Origin: an uncultured Victivallis sp.
GTDB taxonomy: Bacteria; Verrucomicrobiota; Lentisphaeria; Victivallales; Victivallaceae
Direction: 5' to 3'
NCBI GenBank assembly: GCA_944389935.1
Contig: CALXOE010000002.1
Span: 62,001 to 126,000, forward strand
DNA length: 64,000 nucleotides
Of the stretch, positions 1 through 9,060 are shown one piece after another (position 1 is the stretch's first letter; each line of letters starts with the position of its first letter). The translations under genes and the position numbers were made by a program. The notes beneath the pieces are model-generated. The model did not search any database and was not told the DNA's origin. It worked only from the letters and a program-made list of their open reading frames with translations.

Positions 1-717
1 CGTACAGCGCGAAGCCTCGGCACTTTTCTGTATCCGCTGATTTTCAAGTTCGGCAAGTTCTTCATCCGGAATAAGTTCAATCTTATCAATTCCTGCGGAT
101 TCAAGCGCAAATCCCGCCTGGAGGTCGCGAAACTTTTCAAAAGCAGCCATGGAAATCTGCTTGTAGATCGTGCTGCCGGTGATCTGTTCGAGAATCTCCG
201 AACGTTCCGCGGGCGAGGTGTTCAGAAAGATGGCGAACTCCCCCTGCGGCAGGAGGATCGCACGGGAGAAATGTTTGAAATCCATCTTCAGAATCGAAGC
301 GATCACCTTTGAAGTCTGCGAGAGTTGAGAGGAGATCATCTTGAGCGACCCGTCCGGCAGCATCTCCTCCAGAGTATGATGAAGTTCCTGAAGATTGCCG
401 TCGGATTTGTTGCGGGCCCGTTTCTGACTCCAACGTGCGACGTAGCGGCGGCCCGAAACGCTGAACTGCAGCTGGGCGAAGCAGTTTCCCGTGCCGCGCG
501 TCATGATCTCATTCTCATTTTTGGAGGTGCTGCCAAGCCGGCTGGTCTGCCGGTACAATGCCAGCCGGATCGCATCGAAGATCGTCGTTTTCCCCGCTCC
601 CGTCGCACCGGTGATCGCGAAGATCCCGTTGCGTTCAAATGCCGGATCGGTCAAGTCGATTTCCCACTCTCCCTCGAGGGAGGCGAGATTCCGAAGCCGG
701 ATTTTTTCCACTCTCAT
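1..717 (-). CDS. sbcC: SbcC-like nuclease subunit (N-terminal part, cut by window edge)
   Basis: Large ATPase subunit of the SbcCD (Rad50/Mre11-type) double-strand-break and hairpin nuclease; only the first 239 residues lie in the window, with no stop. It opens MRVEKIRLRNLASLEGEWEI, as Rad50-family ATPases do, and has a Walker A loop GATGAGKTT at residues 37-45. The family block LLPQGEF lies at 155-161, followed by a segment (about 168-199) typical of the SbcC N-lobe before the coiled coil. Its ATG overlaps the sbcD stop as ATGA, so the pair is translationally coupled. The zinc hook, coiled coils and Walker B would lie beyond position 1 and cannot be judged. Confidence 0.93.
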   Translation of the reverse strand, partial: MRVEKIRLRNLASLEGEWEIDLTDPAFERNGIFAITGATGAGKTTIFDAIRLALYRQTSRLGSTSKNENEIMTRGTGNCFAQLQFSVSGRRYVARWSQKRARNKSDGNLQELHHTLEEMLPDGSLKMISSQLSQTSKVIASILKMDFKHFSRAILLPQGEFAIFLNTSPAERSEILEQITGSTIYKQISMAAFEKFRDLQAGFALESAGIDKIELIPDEELAELENQRIQKSAEASRCT

Positions 718-1937
718 GGCTGAACCTCCCTTTCCTGCAGTTCCGCGAGAAGTTGCCGATACGTTTCGAGCAATCCCGTCCGGGCGTCCGGGGCGGTGAT
801 CCCTCTGCGATCGAGCAGAAGCTCGAAAACCTGCTCTTCGGAGAGAGAACGTAATTCGTTGACATCTCTTATCTTGCGTTCTTTGACCGGGGAGGGGAGC
901 AAAGAACGCGCAATCAGCGGATAATTGTGCTTTGTCCTCGCGAAGAGTGTCGCGATTCCGGCGGCGAGGCTGTGGGAATCAAGATCGGTGGCAAGAACCC
1001 GGCAGCAGACCTCTGCCGGATTGTCCCGGGTGGCCGTGAGTTTCGGCAAGATCTCCTCCCACTTCCCCTCGAGCGTCACGATCTCCCGCGTCTGCGGCAC
1101 CGGAATCGGGGTGATCTCCGGCGTTCGCCCGGCAAACTCCACAAACAGGATCTCCCGCCGCCGGACGTCGGAGAAACTCATGCGCAATGGAGATCCGCAG
1201 TATCGGATCTGCTTTTGCCCGCCGACGATCTGCGGCTGGTGGATGTGTCCGAGCGCGATGTAGTCCGCCGATGCCGGGAGATCCGCCACAGAAGCAACTT
1301 TGAGCCCTCCGACGAACTCACGCACTCCGTCATTTTCCTCCATCGTCGCGCCTGCCGCGGCGAAATGCCCGGTCAGCACGAAAGGAATCGGCCTGCCCGC
1401 GCGCAGCTCTTCGGCCCTTTCCGCGATTTTGCGGTAATGTTCCCGAAACCCCGTCCGTTTGGCTTCCTCGCGCTCTTCGGGACTCTCCCCCCAGCTCGAG
1501 AGATGGAGATCCCCGTCGCGCAGATACGGAACCGCTCCGATGATCATGGCCGGCTCGCCGTCATCTCCCGGAATCGTAACAATCTCATCGGCCGGATCAT
1601 CCATCGCGGATCCGAATACCTTGATGTGAAATGCCCTGTCAAGAAGCCCTGCCGGAGCGTTCAGAAAAGAGGGCGAATCGTGATTGCCCCCGACGATGAT
1701 AATGCGCAGACGACCGGTGGCGCGAACCACTTCGGCGAGGAAATCATAATACATTCCCGCACAACTGTTTCCGGGAGAATTTGTATCGAAGATGTCCCCC
1801 GCGACGAGGAGGACATCGATCTTTTTTTCGACCAGCACATTCTGCAGCCAGCCGAGAAATTCCCGGAACTCTTCCTCGCGCCTGCGGCCGTGAAAGAGAT
1901 GTCCGAGATGCCAGTCTGAAGTGTGCAGCAGTCGCAT
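714..1937 (-). CDS. sbcD: SbcD exonuclease subunit (Mre11-like)
   Basis: Metallophosphoesterase subunit that supplies the nuclease activity of SbcCD. All calcineurin-type motifs are present: SDWH at residues 7-10, GDIFDT from 47, GNHDS at 84-88, then a GHF block and GHIHQP further on, followed by CGSPLRMSFSD, which is characteristic of SbcD. At 407 residues it is full length. It starts 7 nt after the stop of the glycerophosphodiesterase gene and overlaps sbcC by 4 nt, so it sits at the end of the operon that begins near 6.6 kb. Nothing in the sequence links its function to the metabolic genes upstream. Confidence 0.95.
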   Translation of the reverse strand: MRLLHTSDWHLGHLFHGRRREEEFREFLGWLQNVLVEKKIDVLLVAGDIFDTNSPGNSCAGMYYDFLAEVVRATGRLRIIIVGGNHDSPSFLNAPAGLLDRAFHIKVFGSAMDDPADEIVTIPGDDGEPAMIIGAVPYLRDGDLHLSSWGESPEEREEAKRTGFREHYRKIAERAEELRAGRPIPFVLTGHFAAAGATMEENDGVREFVGGLKVASVADLPASADYIALGHIHQPQIVGGQKQIRYCGSPLRMSFSDVRRREILFVEFAGRTPEITPIPVPQTREIVTLEGKWEEILPKLTATRDNPAEVCCRVLATDLDSHSLAAGIATLFARTKHNYPLIARSLLPSPVKERKIRDVNELRSLSEEQVFELLLDRRGITAPDARTGLLETYRQLLAELQEREVQP

Positions 1938-1944
1938 TGCCCGG

Positions 1945-2703
1945 TCAAATCATTCCCAGTTCTGTGGCGATGAATTTCGCCCGGTTGGTCGTGATCGAGT
2001 CGACGCCGATCTCGACCAGATGCTTCGCCACGGCGGGATCATCGACCGTCCAGACATGAAACCCGAGATTCGCCGCATGCAGCGCTTCCGCGTAGGCGGG
2101 GGAGAGAAACTCCGACTCGCAGATGTCCACACCGTCCACTCCGAGGTGCTTTAATTTTGCCGCAAGTTCCTCCGGGGACAATACCGCCCGCCTCGGTTCC
2201 GGAGATTTTCTGGTGAAGTTGCAGCAGAGCCAGTAGGCCTTGTGAGCGGGAAACCGTTTTTTGACTTCGGTGATCGTCGCCTCGTCGAATGCGATGAACG
2301 TGAGCTGTTCCGGACGCCACGGACCGGACCGGAATACCGCCTTGAGCGCATCGACGATCGGGCCGACGCTTTTCAGCTCAATGTAGATCTCACCGTAATC
2401 CGGCATGGTTTCAAGCACTTCCCGCAGGGTCGGAATCCGGGTGTAGCGCCAGGCTTCCCCTTTCCAGATTCCGGCGTCGTACTGTTTGAGTTCCGGGAGA
2501 GTCAGGGCGGAGATCGGAAGATCCGCCCCGCAGGTGCGGCGAAGATTGTCATCGTGCATGCAGACGATTTCGCCGTCTTTCGAGAGATAAAAATCCCCCT
2601 CGATGCAGGTGGCGCCGCGGCTCCACGCGAGGGTGAAAGATTCGAGCGTGTTCTCCGGTGCGGCGAACGATTCGCCGCGATGTGCAACGATTTTTACGGA
2701 CAT
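1945..2703 (-). CDS. Glycerophosphodiester phosphodiesterase (GDPD/UgpQ-like)
   Basis: Predicted to hydrolyse glycerophosphodiesters from phospholipid turnover to glycerol-3-phosphate and an alcohol. The GDPD signature is intact: HRG at residues 8-10, PENT at 16-19, the metal pair E35 and D37 (EGDFYLSKDG), and H50 in CMHDD. The C-terminal FHVWTVDD and SITTNRAKF blocks are also typical. There is no signal peptide, so it is probably cytoplasmic like UgpQ. The gene lies 21 nt downstream of the DUF1667 gene and its G3P-oxidising partners, so its product would feed them directly. The family is certain; the substrate is inferred. Confidence 0.92.
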   Translation of the reverse strand: MSVKIVAHRGESFAAPENTLESFTLAWSRGATCIEGDFYLSKDGEIVCMHDDNLRRTCGADLPISALTLPELKQYDAGIWKGEAWRYTRIPTLREVLETMPDYGEIYIELKSVGPIVDALKAVFRSGPWRPEQLTFIAFDEATITEVKKRFPAHKAYWLCCNFTRKSPEPRRAVLSPEELAAKLKHLGVDGVDICESEFLSPAYAEALHAANLGFHVWTVDDPAVAKHLVEIGVDSITTNRAKFIATELGMI

Positions 2704-2724
2704 GATGACAAATGCCCCCCCTGT

Positions 2725-3087
2725 TTATTTCCCGCAATCACAAGAGAATATAACATCAATTCCAGTATTTTCCACATTGGCGATCAAAACTTCGCCCCTT
2801 TTTACCGGAATTTTCACTTCCATGTCGTAAAGACGGTTCAGCAGAGCGTCGATGTACCGTTTCGGCAGCGGCTCGGAGCTCCGGACCGGCAGGCGCGGCA
2901 TGAGCTCGGAATTGCAGCGGACGGTCGCGGTGACGACCCGGCGCGGGTCGGTCAGTTCGTTCCGCGCATAAAGTTCGCCGCGCGGGCAGCGGTTGCCGGT
3001 GACACTCCACGCATCGGAGTCATTCGAGCGCTCCGCCGTCAGGTGGCAGCCGATCGGACAGTTGATGCAGATCAGTTTCTTTTCCAT
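2725..3087 (-). CDS. DUF1667 Cys-rich small protein of a GlpA-type trio
   Basis: Small protein of 120 residues with an N-terminal cysteine cluster C7-x2-C10-x3-C14 and a fourth Cys at 34 in NRCPRGE, which suggests an Fe-S or zinc site. DUF1667 proteins are usually encoded directly after a GlpA-like dehydrogenase and a second FAD oxidoreductase, exactly as here, and are thought to be the electron-carrying small subunit. I chose the MEKKLICINC start because a GGAGGAGG ribosome site lies about 8 nt upstream; a longer reading from 3135 would run into the preceding gene. Only 4 nt separate it from the upstream stop. Confidence 0.85.
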   Translation of the reverse strand: MEKKLICINCPIGCHLTAERSNDSDAWSVTGNRCPRGELYARNELTDPRRVVTATVRCNSELMPRLPVRSSEPLPKRYIDALLNRLYDMEVKIPVKRGEVLIANVENTGIDVIFSCDCGK

Positions 3088-3091
3088 GATG

Positions 3092-4348
3092 TTACGCCTC
3101 CTCCTGCAGGCGGAAAACAAGCGTTCCGGACTCATTGAGAATCTCGGCCGGCAGTTCGACTTTCAACATTTCCGCCGGCTTGACATAGGTGAATTTCCGT
3201 TTCCAGACGAGACGTCCGTTGAGTTCGGCCTCAAGCGTCGCCGCATCGCTGACGATGAGCGGTCGGAACGAGTAGGTCCCTTTTTCACCAGTGTTGAACT
3301 TGTTCGGCACCACATATTTGAGATTTGCGGAAACGGTTACGGGGTTTGCCTGACTGTTGAGCGTGCCATCCAGATAATGCACGATCGAGCGGCCCGCATC
3401 GGCCGCCTCTTCCGAAACGAAGTCGACGAGATCGTGCACATGCAGCACATTCCCTCCGGCAAATACTCCGGGGACGGAAGTCTGCAGATTCGCATCGACA
3501 ATCGCGCCGCCGGTCGCCGGATTCAGCTCCACTCCGAGTTGACGGGAGAGTTCGTTTTCCGGGATCAGCCCGACCGAAAAAAGCACCGTGTCACATTCGA
3601 TCCGGAACTGGCGGTCCAACTGGGGAATTCCATTGTCAAGCGGTGCAACTTCCACGTATTGAACCCGTTCTCTTCCGGCAATGTTCACGACCGAGTGCTC
3701 GAGATAGAGCGGAATTCCGAAGTCGTTCAGGCACTGAACCACGTTTCTGGTCAATCCCGACGGATGCGGCATGATTTCGACCACCGCCTTGACTTCGACG
3801 CCGCTCCAGCGCAGCCGCCGCGCCATGATGAGCCCGATGTCGCCGGAACCGACGATGACCGCGCTCTTTCCCGGCAGCATGCCCTCGATGTTCAACAGTT
3901 TCTGTGCCGCCCCCGCCGTGAAGATTCCCGCGGGCCGGCTTCCCGGAATCGCGAGGTTGCCGCGATTGCGTTCCCGACACCCCATTCCGAGAAACAAAGC
4001 GCGGGCCCGAATGCGGGAAACTCCCTCCGCCGCAGAGAATGCGAGAAGCTCAAACCCGTTGTCCGGCAAGCGCTTGATTTCTGTTACCGCAGTTCCGGTT
4101 TTGAATTCGACGTTCGGCTTTGCTGCCAGTGCCGCCACCCGGTCGGCATATTCCGGTCCGGTCAACTCCTCCTTGAAGTAGCGCAGCCCGAAGCCGTTGT
4201 GAATACATTGCCGGAGGATGCCGCCGAGCTGATCTTCGCGGTCGATGACGACTGTCCGAAATGGACTCTTCGCCGTTTCTGCAGCGGCGGCGAGCCCCGC
4301 CGCGCCTGCGCCGATGACGGCGATATCGTAAGAAAAATCGTGAATCAT
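3092..4348 (-). CDS. FAD/NAD-dependent oxidoreductase of the GlpA-type trio
   Basis: Pyridine-nucleotide-disulfide-type flavoprotein of 418 residues. A Rossmann GAGAAG motif for FAD lies at residues 13-18 and a second dinucleotide fold, GSGDIG, at 167-172. FAGGNVLHVHD near the C-terminal third is the usual FAD-ribityl GD-type region, with G-N replacing G-D. Homologues stand between a GlpA-like dehydrogenase and DUF1667 in anaerobes and probably pass electrons from glycerol-3-phosphate to a soluble carrier in place of membrane GlpB/GlpC. The start overlaps the upstream stop as ATGA, which indicates coupling. The physiological electron acceptor is unknown. Confidence 0.88.
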   Translation of the reverse strand: MIHDFSYDIAVIGAGAAGLAAAAETAKSPFRTVVIDREDQLGGILRQCIHNGFGLRYFKEELTGPEYADRVAALAAKPNVEFKTGTAVTEIKRLPDNGFELLAFSAAEGVSRIRARALFLGMGCRERNRGNLAIPGSRPAGIFTAGAAQKLLNIEGMLPGKSAVIVGSGDIGLIMARRLRWSGVEVKAVVEIMPHPSGLTRNVVQCLNDFGIPLYLEHSVVNIAGRERVQYVEVAPLDNGIPQLDRQFRIECDTVLFSVGLIPENELSRQLGVELNPATGGAIVDANLQTSVPGVFAGGNVLHVHDLVDFVSEEAADAGRSIVHYLDGTLNSQANPVTVSANLKYVVPNKFNTGEKGTYSFRPLIVSDAATLEAELNGRLVWKRKFTYVKPAEMLKVELPAEILNESGTLVFRLQEEA

Positions 4349-5811
4349 TCCGCTGCCTCCGGGGTCGTGTTGACTTTGATTGTTCCGAGTTTTCCGCCGA
4401 GCAGCCGGCTGTTTCCGCCTTTTTTGGTCAGCTCCTCCATCGGAATGCCGCTCTCGCGGCTGATGATTTTCATGATTTTCGCCGAGCAGAAGCCGCCCTG
4501 GCAGCGGCCCATTCCCGCCCGGGTGTAGAACTTTACGCCGTCCAGCGTCGTGTGTCCCTTGCGCACGGCCTCGATGATTTCCGCTTCCGAAATCTTCTCG
4601 CAGCGGCAGACCACGTGAGTCCAGGCGGGATCGTCGGCATGGAGACGGTCGAGAGCTTCCGGAGTCTCGTTGCGCAGTTCATGATGCGGCGGATTGCGGT
4701 ATTCGATCTTCTCTTTTTCGACAAGTTCGAGACCGTCTTTCTTCAGCAGGTCTTTCACATACTCTCCGATCGCGGGAGAAGCCGTGAGACCCGGCGATTG
4801 AATTCCGGCAACCTGCACGAAGTGAGGGACTTTCTCCGACAGGTCGATATAGAAGTCCTCACTGTCGAGGACGGGCCGCAATCCCGCGAACGAGGTGATG
4901 ACGTCCCGGGTCGAAACCCCGTTGACCATGCGGCTTACGAGCGTGACGATTCTCTGCATGTTGTCTGCGCTTGTGGTCGTATCGAGTTTATCTTCCGCCG
5001 GATCGGCGGTCGGACCGATCATGGTCGTCCCCTCGGCGGTCGGAATGACGAGAATTCCTTTCGATTCCCGGCTCGGAACCGGAAAGACCACCTTACCCGG
5101 CCGCGCCGGAGAGTTTCGATCGAGCAGATACTCCTCGCCTTTTCTCGCATGAATCTTGAACTCTTCCGCTCCGCAGACGGCCGAGACTCTGTCGGCAAAG
5201 AGCCCGGCGGCGTTGATGACATACCGCGCCTTGATCGTGCGGCCGTCCGCCGCGGTCAGTGTCCAGAGGTTGTTCTTCCGTTCTCCGGAGACGACTTCAA
5301 AATTGCAGAAGAGGTCGCAGCCGTTCCGGCGCGCCGATTCCACGAGGCTGAACACATAACGGTACGGTTCGATCGTTCCGCCGTTCGGCGCATAGAAGCC
5401 GCCGACTACTTCCGGATTCAGTTTCGGTTCCAGTTCGAGCAGCCGGTCGCGGCCGCACATCTCAAGGTTGCGGACTCCGTTCTCCACGCCCTGCTGATAA
5501 AGTTTCCGCACGGTCACCATCTGCTCGTCCGAGAACGCCACCACGAGGATCCCGTTGCGGTGAAACGGGAAATCGAGTTCGTACTGGAGTTTGTCGAACA
5601 TCAGATTCCCCAGAATCTCCAGCCGGGCCTTGAGCGTTTTCCGGGCAGAGTGATGAAATCCGCCGTGGATGATTCCTGAATTCGCTTTCGACACGCCGAA
5701 ACCGACATCGGCCCACCGTTCGACCAGCGCGACTTTCAAGTCGTAATGCGACAGTTGCCACGCGGTCGACGCACCGGATACTCCGGCACCTACAATGACT
5801 GCATCATACAT
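4345..5811 (-). CDS. GlpA-like FAD-dependent glycerol-3-phosphate dehydrogenase
   Basis: Flavoprotein of the DAO superfamily with a C-terminal BFD-like [2Fe-2S] domain, the GlpA architecture. The FAD site GAGVSG lies at residues 8-13, and the BFD cysteines are C402, C404, C437 and C442 (CRC and GRCQGGFC). Expected reaction: sn-glycerol-3-phosphate to dihydroxyacetone phosphate, with electrons passed to the two products encoded downstream. It overlaps the HAD phosphatase gene by 8 nt and the FAD oxidoreductase gene by 4 nt, so all are co-translated. Another hydroxy-acid substrate is possible, but the neighbouring glycerophosphodiesterase favours G3P. Confidence 0.87.
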   Translation of the reverse strand: MYDAVIVGAGVSGASTAWQLSHYDLKVALVERWADVGFGVSKANSGIIHGGFHHSARKTLKARLEILGNLMFDKLQYELDFPFHRNGILVVAFSDEQMVTVRKLYQQGVENGVRNLEMCGRDRLLELEPKLNPEVVGGFYAPNGGTIEPYRYVFSLVESARRNGCDLFCNFEVVSGERKNNLWTLTAADGRTIKARYVINAAGLFADRVSAVCGAEEFKIHARKGEEYLLDRNSPARPGKVVFPVPSRESKGILVIPTAEGTTMIGPTADPAEDKLDTTTSADNMQRIVTLVSRMVNGVSTRDVITSFAGLRPVLDSEDFYIDLSEKVPHFVQVAGIQSPGLTASPAIGEYVKDLLKKDGLELVEKEKIEYRNPPHHELRNETPEALDRLHADDPAWTHVVCRCEKISEAEIIEAVRKGHTTLDGVKFYTRAGMGRCQGGFCSAKIMKIISRESGIPMEELTKKGGNSRLLGGKLGTIKVNTTPEAAE

Positions 5812-6595
5812 GTTCCCATATCCTTTGAAGTTCTCCGAGATTGTTCACCTGAAAATCGGGATGGATGTTCTCCGGCACGACGAGATCCGCACCGGGCTGC
5901 AGAATGTGGCATGTGACCGCTCCCGCGTTTTGGCCCAGCGCGATATCGGTCGCGAGCCGGTCGCCGGCCATGAGGCATTGTTCAACCGGTACTGCGTACC
6001 GCGCGGCCGCCTCCCGCAGCATGCCGGGATCGGGTTTGCCGAGCACCTTGAGTTTCGTGTTGGTCGACACTTCCAGGCAGCGGGTGATCGCCCCGCAGTC
6101 CGGCAGCCAGGTCGGCTGATCGGTCGGACAGTAGACGTCCGGATGGGTTGCGAATCCCGGGATTCCTTTCCGCAGCAGATATGCCGTCCGGCAGAGGTCG
6201 TCATAGTGAAATGCGCGGTGAAATGCCACGATCACCGCCTGAGGCGTCTCGTCGTCGAATTCAAATCCGGCGGCTGTGAATTCCGGACGGATGCAGGGCA
6301 TCCCGAAGAGGTGGATCCGTTTGATTTCCGGATGGTTGCGCTTCAGGAAGTCGATTGTGTAACAGGTGGATGTATAGAAATTTTCCGCTGTCGTTTCGAT
6401 TCCCATCCGGTGCAGTTTCGCGACGTACTCTTCCGTGCTGTACGATGAGTTGTTGGAAAGAAACGCATATCCGATCCCGCGTTTCCGCAGGAATTCCAGA
6501 AACGGCAGCGTCGTCGGGAACAGCGTCCCGCCATGGTAAATCGTTCCGTCCATATCCAGAAACACCATGCGGACGGATTTGAGTTGTCTCTCCAT
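5804..6595 (-). CDS. HAD-IIA family sugar/glycerol phosphatase (NagD-like)
   Basis: Haloacid-dehalogenase phosphatase of subclass IIA, 263 residues. Motif I is DMDGTIYHG (from residue 14), motif II is SNNSS, motif III is the Lys of GKPDP, and motif IV is GDRLATDI; all catalytic acids are intact. Members include NagD nucleotidases and the eukaryotic glycerol-3-phosphate/phosphoglycolate phosphatases. As first gene of an operon with glycerophosphodiesterase and G3P dehydrogenase, it could dephosphorylate G3P or a related metabolite; that is inference. A promoter with a dyad over its -10 lies about 75 nt upstream. Confidence 0.86.
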   Translation of the reverse strand: MERQLKSVRMVFLDMDGTIYHGGTLFPTTLPFLEFLRKRGIGYAFLSNNSSYSTEEYVAKLHRMGIETTAENFYTSTCYTIDFLKRNHPEIKRIHLFGMPCIRPEFTAAGFEFDDETPQAVIVAFHRAFHYDDLCRTAYLLRKGIPGFATHPDVYCPTDQPTWLPDCGAITRCLEVSTNTKLKVLGKPDPGMLREAAARYAVPVEQCLMAGDRLATDIALGQNAGAVTCHILQPGADLVVPENIHPDFQVNNLGELQRIWEHV

Positions 6596-6662
6596 CTTCA
6601 GTCACCTCTGCTGCTTGTTTATCCGGCTGCGTGCAGCCTCCCGGAGAATGATGTTTACATTC

Positions 6663-6683
6663 AAGTTTACTGAATATAAACTT
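6663..6683. promoter_or_regulatory. Inverted repeat overlapping the -10 (candidate operator)
   Basis: Perfect 7-bp arms AAGTTTA and TAAACTT flank a 7-bp centre and cover the -10 box of the HAD operon promoter. The position is that of a repressor site. No regulator gene adjoins, so the cognate protein is unknown. Confidence 0.45.
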
Positions 6684-6701
6684 AGTTGTGAAGAAAGTCA
6701 A
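6673..6701 (-). promoter_or_regulatory. Sigma-70-type promoter of the HAD/GlpA/sbcCD operon
   Basis: On the minus strand TTGACT (6696-6701) and TATATT (6673-6678) are separated by exactly 17 nt, close to the sigma-70 consensus. The predicted start near 6666 gives a leader of about 70 nt before the HAD gene. Confidence 0.7.
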
Positions 6702-6713
6702 CCGCAAAAGCAG

Positions 6714-6753
6714 AAAAAAGCGGGAAATCCCAGATTTCACCGGGATTCCCCGC
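6714..6753 (-). terminator. Rho-independent terminator after the pseudopilin gene
   Basis: Minus-strand stem GCGGGGAATCCC pairing with GGGATTTCCCGC (one mismatch), loop of 10 nt, followed by TTTTTT. It ends the glycan locus that reads leftward, about 115 nt past its last stop codon, just ahead of the next promoter. Confidence 0.75.
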
Positions 6754-6866
6754 CGATGGTAGCAGGAGGAGAGGAGGTAACAAACTCTTTGATTCCTCTC
6801 GTGGAATGCTGTTCAGGTACAGACAAGTGAAAAATTTTGTTTCCTTTGTTGTCCTGAACTTACTGT

Positions 6867-7616
6867 TCACTTTTGAGCAAGTGGCCACCAATAGTCTTTA
6901 TCACGAGCCGTTTCTGAATATTTCATTGCTGCAACATGACCATCGACAAATGCCCAGTTTGAACGTCCTGAGTGGAATCCTAAAAAATTGTCGTTGGCAG
7001 CGCCATTCGATTCCAGCAAGGCGTGATTTGCATCTTTATATGCGATGTTACTGAAATGGTAACTGTGAATGGTTGCGTAATCGTTGTGCATCTCTCCGAG
7101 GAGAACGATTCGGCTGGTATTTTTCAGAGATGTGATACGAGGTGACCCCGTGTGTTCTCCGGTGTTTCCTGCCCGCAACCAACGGGATTTGGGATCGATT
7201 ACCCAATCTATGACACCCACATTTATCGCGTAGCTGAGTTTTGTCCCCCATTCAGACGTTTCAGAGGTTGAAATTGCTGGATTCAGGCCAGATGTGTCGC
7301 CGGGGCAGAGATATATCGTTTTGGGACGCCAACGTTGCGGTGTGAATGATACGCCAACATAGCTTCCGCAACTGACAGGCCAGCCGTCCCTGCTAAAACC
7401 ATAATACCTGCTCTGACCGGCAATTGGCAGCATATCTTTATTATCTCCGGTATAGAGTTGAAATCCCGTGGAGATTTGTTTCAAATTATTTGTACAGGAG
7501 ATTGCATGAGCCCGTTGTCTGGCCTGATTCAATGCCGGAAGAAGCATGGAAGCCAGAATCGCGATGATCGCAATGACAATCAACAATTCGATGAGTGTAA
7601 ATTTGAGTCTGGACAT
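6867..7616 (-). CDS. Pseudopilin-like secreted protein (prepilin N-terminus, H-X9-DG C-terminus)
   Basis: A class-III signal (MSRLK then [16 protein letters not shown]) followed by the [11 protein letters not shown] helix and a NNLKQI motif marks this as one of the pilin-like proteins expanded in Lentisphaerota and Planctomycetes. The C-terminus has the H-X9-DG motif ([12 protein letters not shown]). A prepilin peptidase should cut before FTL; the globular C-terminal domain would then face outward. I start at 7616 because a GAGG ribosome site precedes it and the leader has the right length; an earlier ATG at 7673 would lie inside the upstream gene. It follows the GH71-like gene by 13 nt in the same operon. 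Function beyond surface or secretion scaffold is unknown. Confidence 0.88.
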   Translation of the reverse strand: MSRLKFTLIELLIVIAIIAILASMLLPALNQARQRAHAISCTNNLKQISTGFQLYTGDNKDMLPIAGQSRYYGFSRDGWPVSCGSYVGVSFTPQRWRPKTIYLCPGDTSGLNPAISTSETSEWGTKLSYAINVGVIDWVIDPKSRWLRAGNTGEHTGSPRITSLKNTSRIVLLGEMHNDYATIHSYHFSNIAYKDANHALLESNGAANDNFLGFHSGRSNWAFVDGHVAAMKYSETARDKDYWWPLAQK

Positions 7617-7629
7617 AATAACCTCATGT

Positions 7630-9060
7630 TCATTTCTGTTTGGATGCCGTTTTCTCATCAAGAACCAACTCACGCCAGTAATATTTCATATTTTCTGGCT
7701 GTTCTTCAGTGGAATGCACCATTGCCGGTCCCACCGAACCTTGGGCGACAATGCGGTTGCCATGCCGCAGCAGGAACTCTTTTGGTAAACCAGGAGAACA
7801 TTTCCCAATCTGACCCACATTCAATCCTTCTTGCAACGAAACCTTTCCGATACCGGGTATTTCCAGCTCGGCGAGCTCGGTCATCCATGCAAAGTAGTTC
7901 ATGTTGGGCCAGGTTGGATGTTCCCCTCCGCCAACAGTGCGGCGACCACCATCACAGACAGGCCAGGAGAGAAAAATCCGATCTGAGGTCAATTCCGGAT
8001 AGGTTCCGGTCTTATACCATTGGATATAGAGACTCATGAGATCCAGGACTGCGTCCTGTTTCAGTGTTGATGGAAAGATATCATGATCTTCATCAACATC
8101 ATTCCAAGTCCATATAATCACATGATCAGCCTGTTCTTGCATGGCGATCATCCACAGCGTGTGCATATAATTCCATGCTGGTTCGATAAAAGCTGTTCCT
8201 CGACGATAATACCCGGTGCCGACACCCAAGAAGAGAGGCTTATTTTCCTTGCGAAGCAGTGGAATAAGTTGTTCGCAGCTATTTTCCAGCCAACTTTTGT
8301 GTGCTCCAAGCGGACAGAGATCAATCGCATCGAAAATTCGTACCGCTTGTTGCATGCGCGGTAAGTTAATGACAGAACGAGTAAAAGGTCCAAGTTCCTT
8401 TTCCGGGTTCTCTACAATGTTCCCGACAAAGAAAAAATCACTGTTTGACTCTTTGCGGATAGATTCCAGCACCTGATCAGGCGTCCTTTCATTCAGAAAG
8501 AACGACAGCAGAACAGGCTTCCCGTTGATCCGATAATAGTTGGGATGTTTGGCGTAGGTCTCTTCCAGCGCCTTAATTGCGGGGGCCCAGACTTCAACAG
8601 ACGGGGGCAAGCCACCAGCTCGATCTATTTGCAGGCAGAAACGCATTTCAGGTGCAACACGTTTCATGGCATCCAACCATTTTTTCGTCTGTCCGCCATG
8701 CCAGATAGCCAATTCGGGCGCATGGCCTTTTTTCCAGCCGTTGCGGACCATAACATCCAGAGCTACCACATCGATCCCTGCCTGCTGCATCCGGAGCAGA
8801 TGGCGTTCGATGCGACGTGTTTCATCAGTCTCATCAGCAGCCAGAGTCCAGTGATTTTTGGAGGGATCAGTGGAATCAGCAACTCTGTTTCCTGTATTCG
8901 GAGGGAACCATGGCACTACATGAACAATGACATCACGATTTGTCCGATCCGAAGAGAAAGAAAAAGAAGGTTTCCCTATATTTCTCTGCTCCAGTTTCGG
9001 TGCAGCCATAATTGGGACGCACGCCAATAGGGTGATTGCTGCGAAAAAAAGTTGTTTCAT
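7630..9060 (-). CDS. Secreted GH71/GH99-like glycoside hydrolase
   Basis: 476-residue protein with a signal peptide ([19 protein letters not shown], cleavage about residue 19). The body looks like the TIM-barrel fold shared by GH71 (alpha-1,3-glucanase) and GH99-like proteins: HVVPWFPP near the start, [23 protein letters not shown], and a late [10 protein letters not shown] block where GH71/99 enzymes have WND-E. I cannot assign catalytic residues with certainty. It overlaps the regulator gene as ATGA and precedes a pseudopilin gene, so it is probably induced by its own glycan substrate. Base composition is visibly AT-richer than flanking chromosome. Confidence 0.72.
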   Translation of the reverse strand: MKQLFFAAITLLACVPIMAAPKLEQRNIGKPSFSFSSDRTNRDVIVHVVPWFPPNTGNRVADSTDPSKNHWTLAADETDETRRIERHLLRMQQAGIDVVALDVMVRNGWKKGHAPELAIWHGGQTKKWLDAMKRVAPEMRFCLQIDRAGGLPPSVEVWAPAIKALEETYAKHPNYYRINGKPVLLSFFLNERTPDQVLESIRKESNSDFFFVGNIVENPEKELGPFTRSVINLPRMQQAVRIFDAIDLCPLGAHKSWLENSCEQLIPLLRKENKPLFLGVGTGYYRRGTAFIEPAWNYMHTLWMIAMQEQADHVIIWTWNDVDEDHDIFPSTLKQDAVLDLMSLYIQWYKTGTYPELTSDRIFLSWPVCDGGRRTVGGGEHPTWPNMNYFAWMTELAELEIPGIGKVSLQEGLNVGQIGKCSPGLPKEFLLRHGNRIVAQGSVGPAMVHSTEEQPENMKYYWRELVLDEKTASKQK

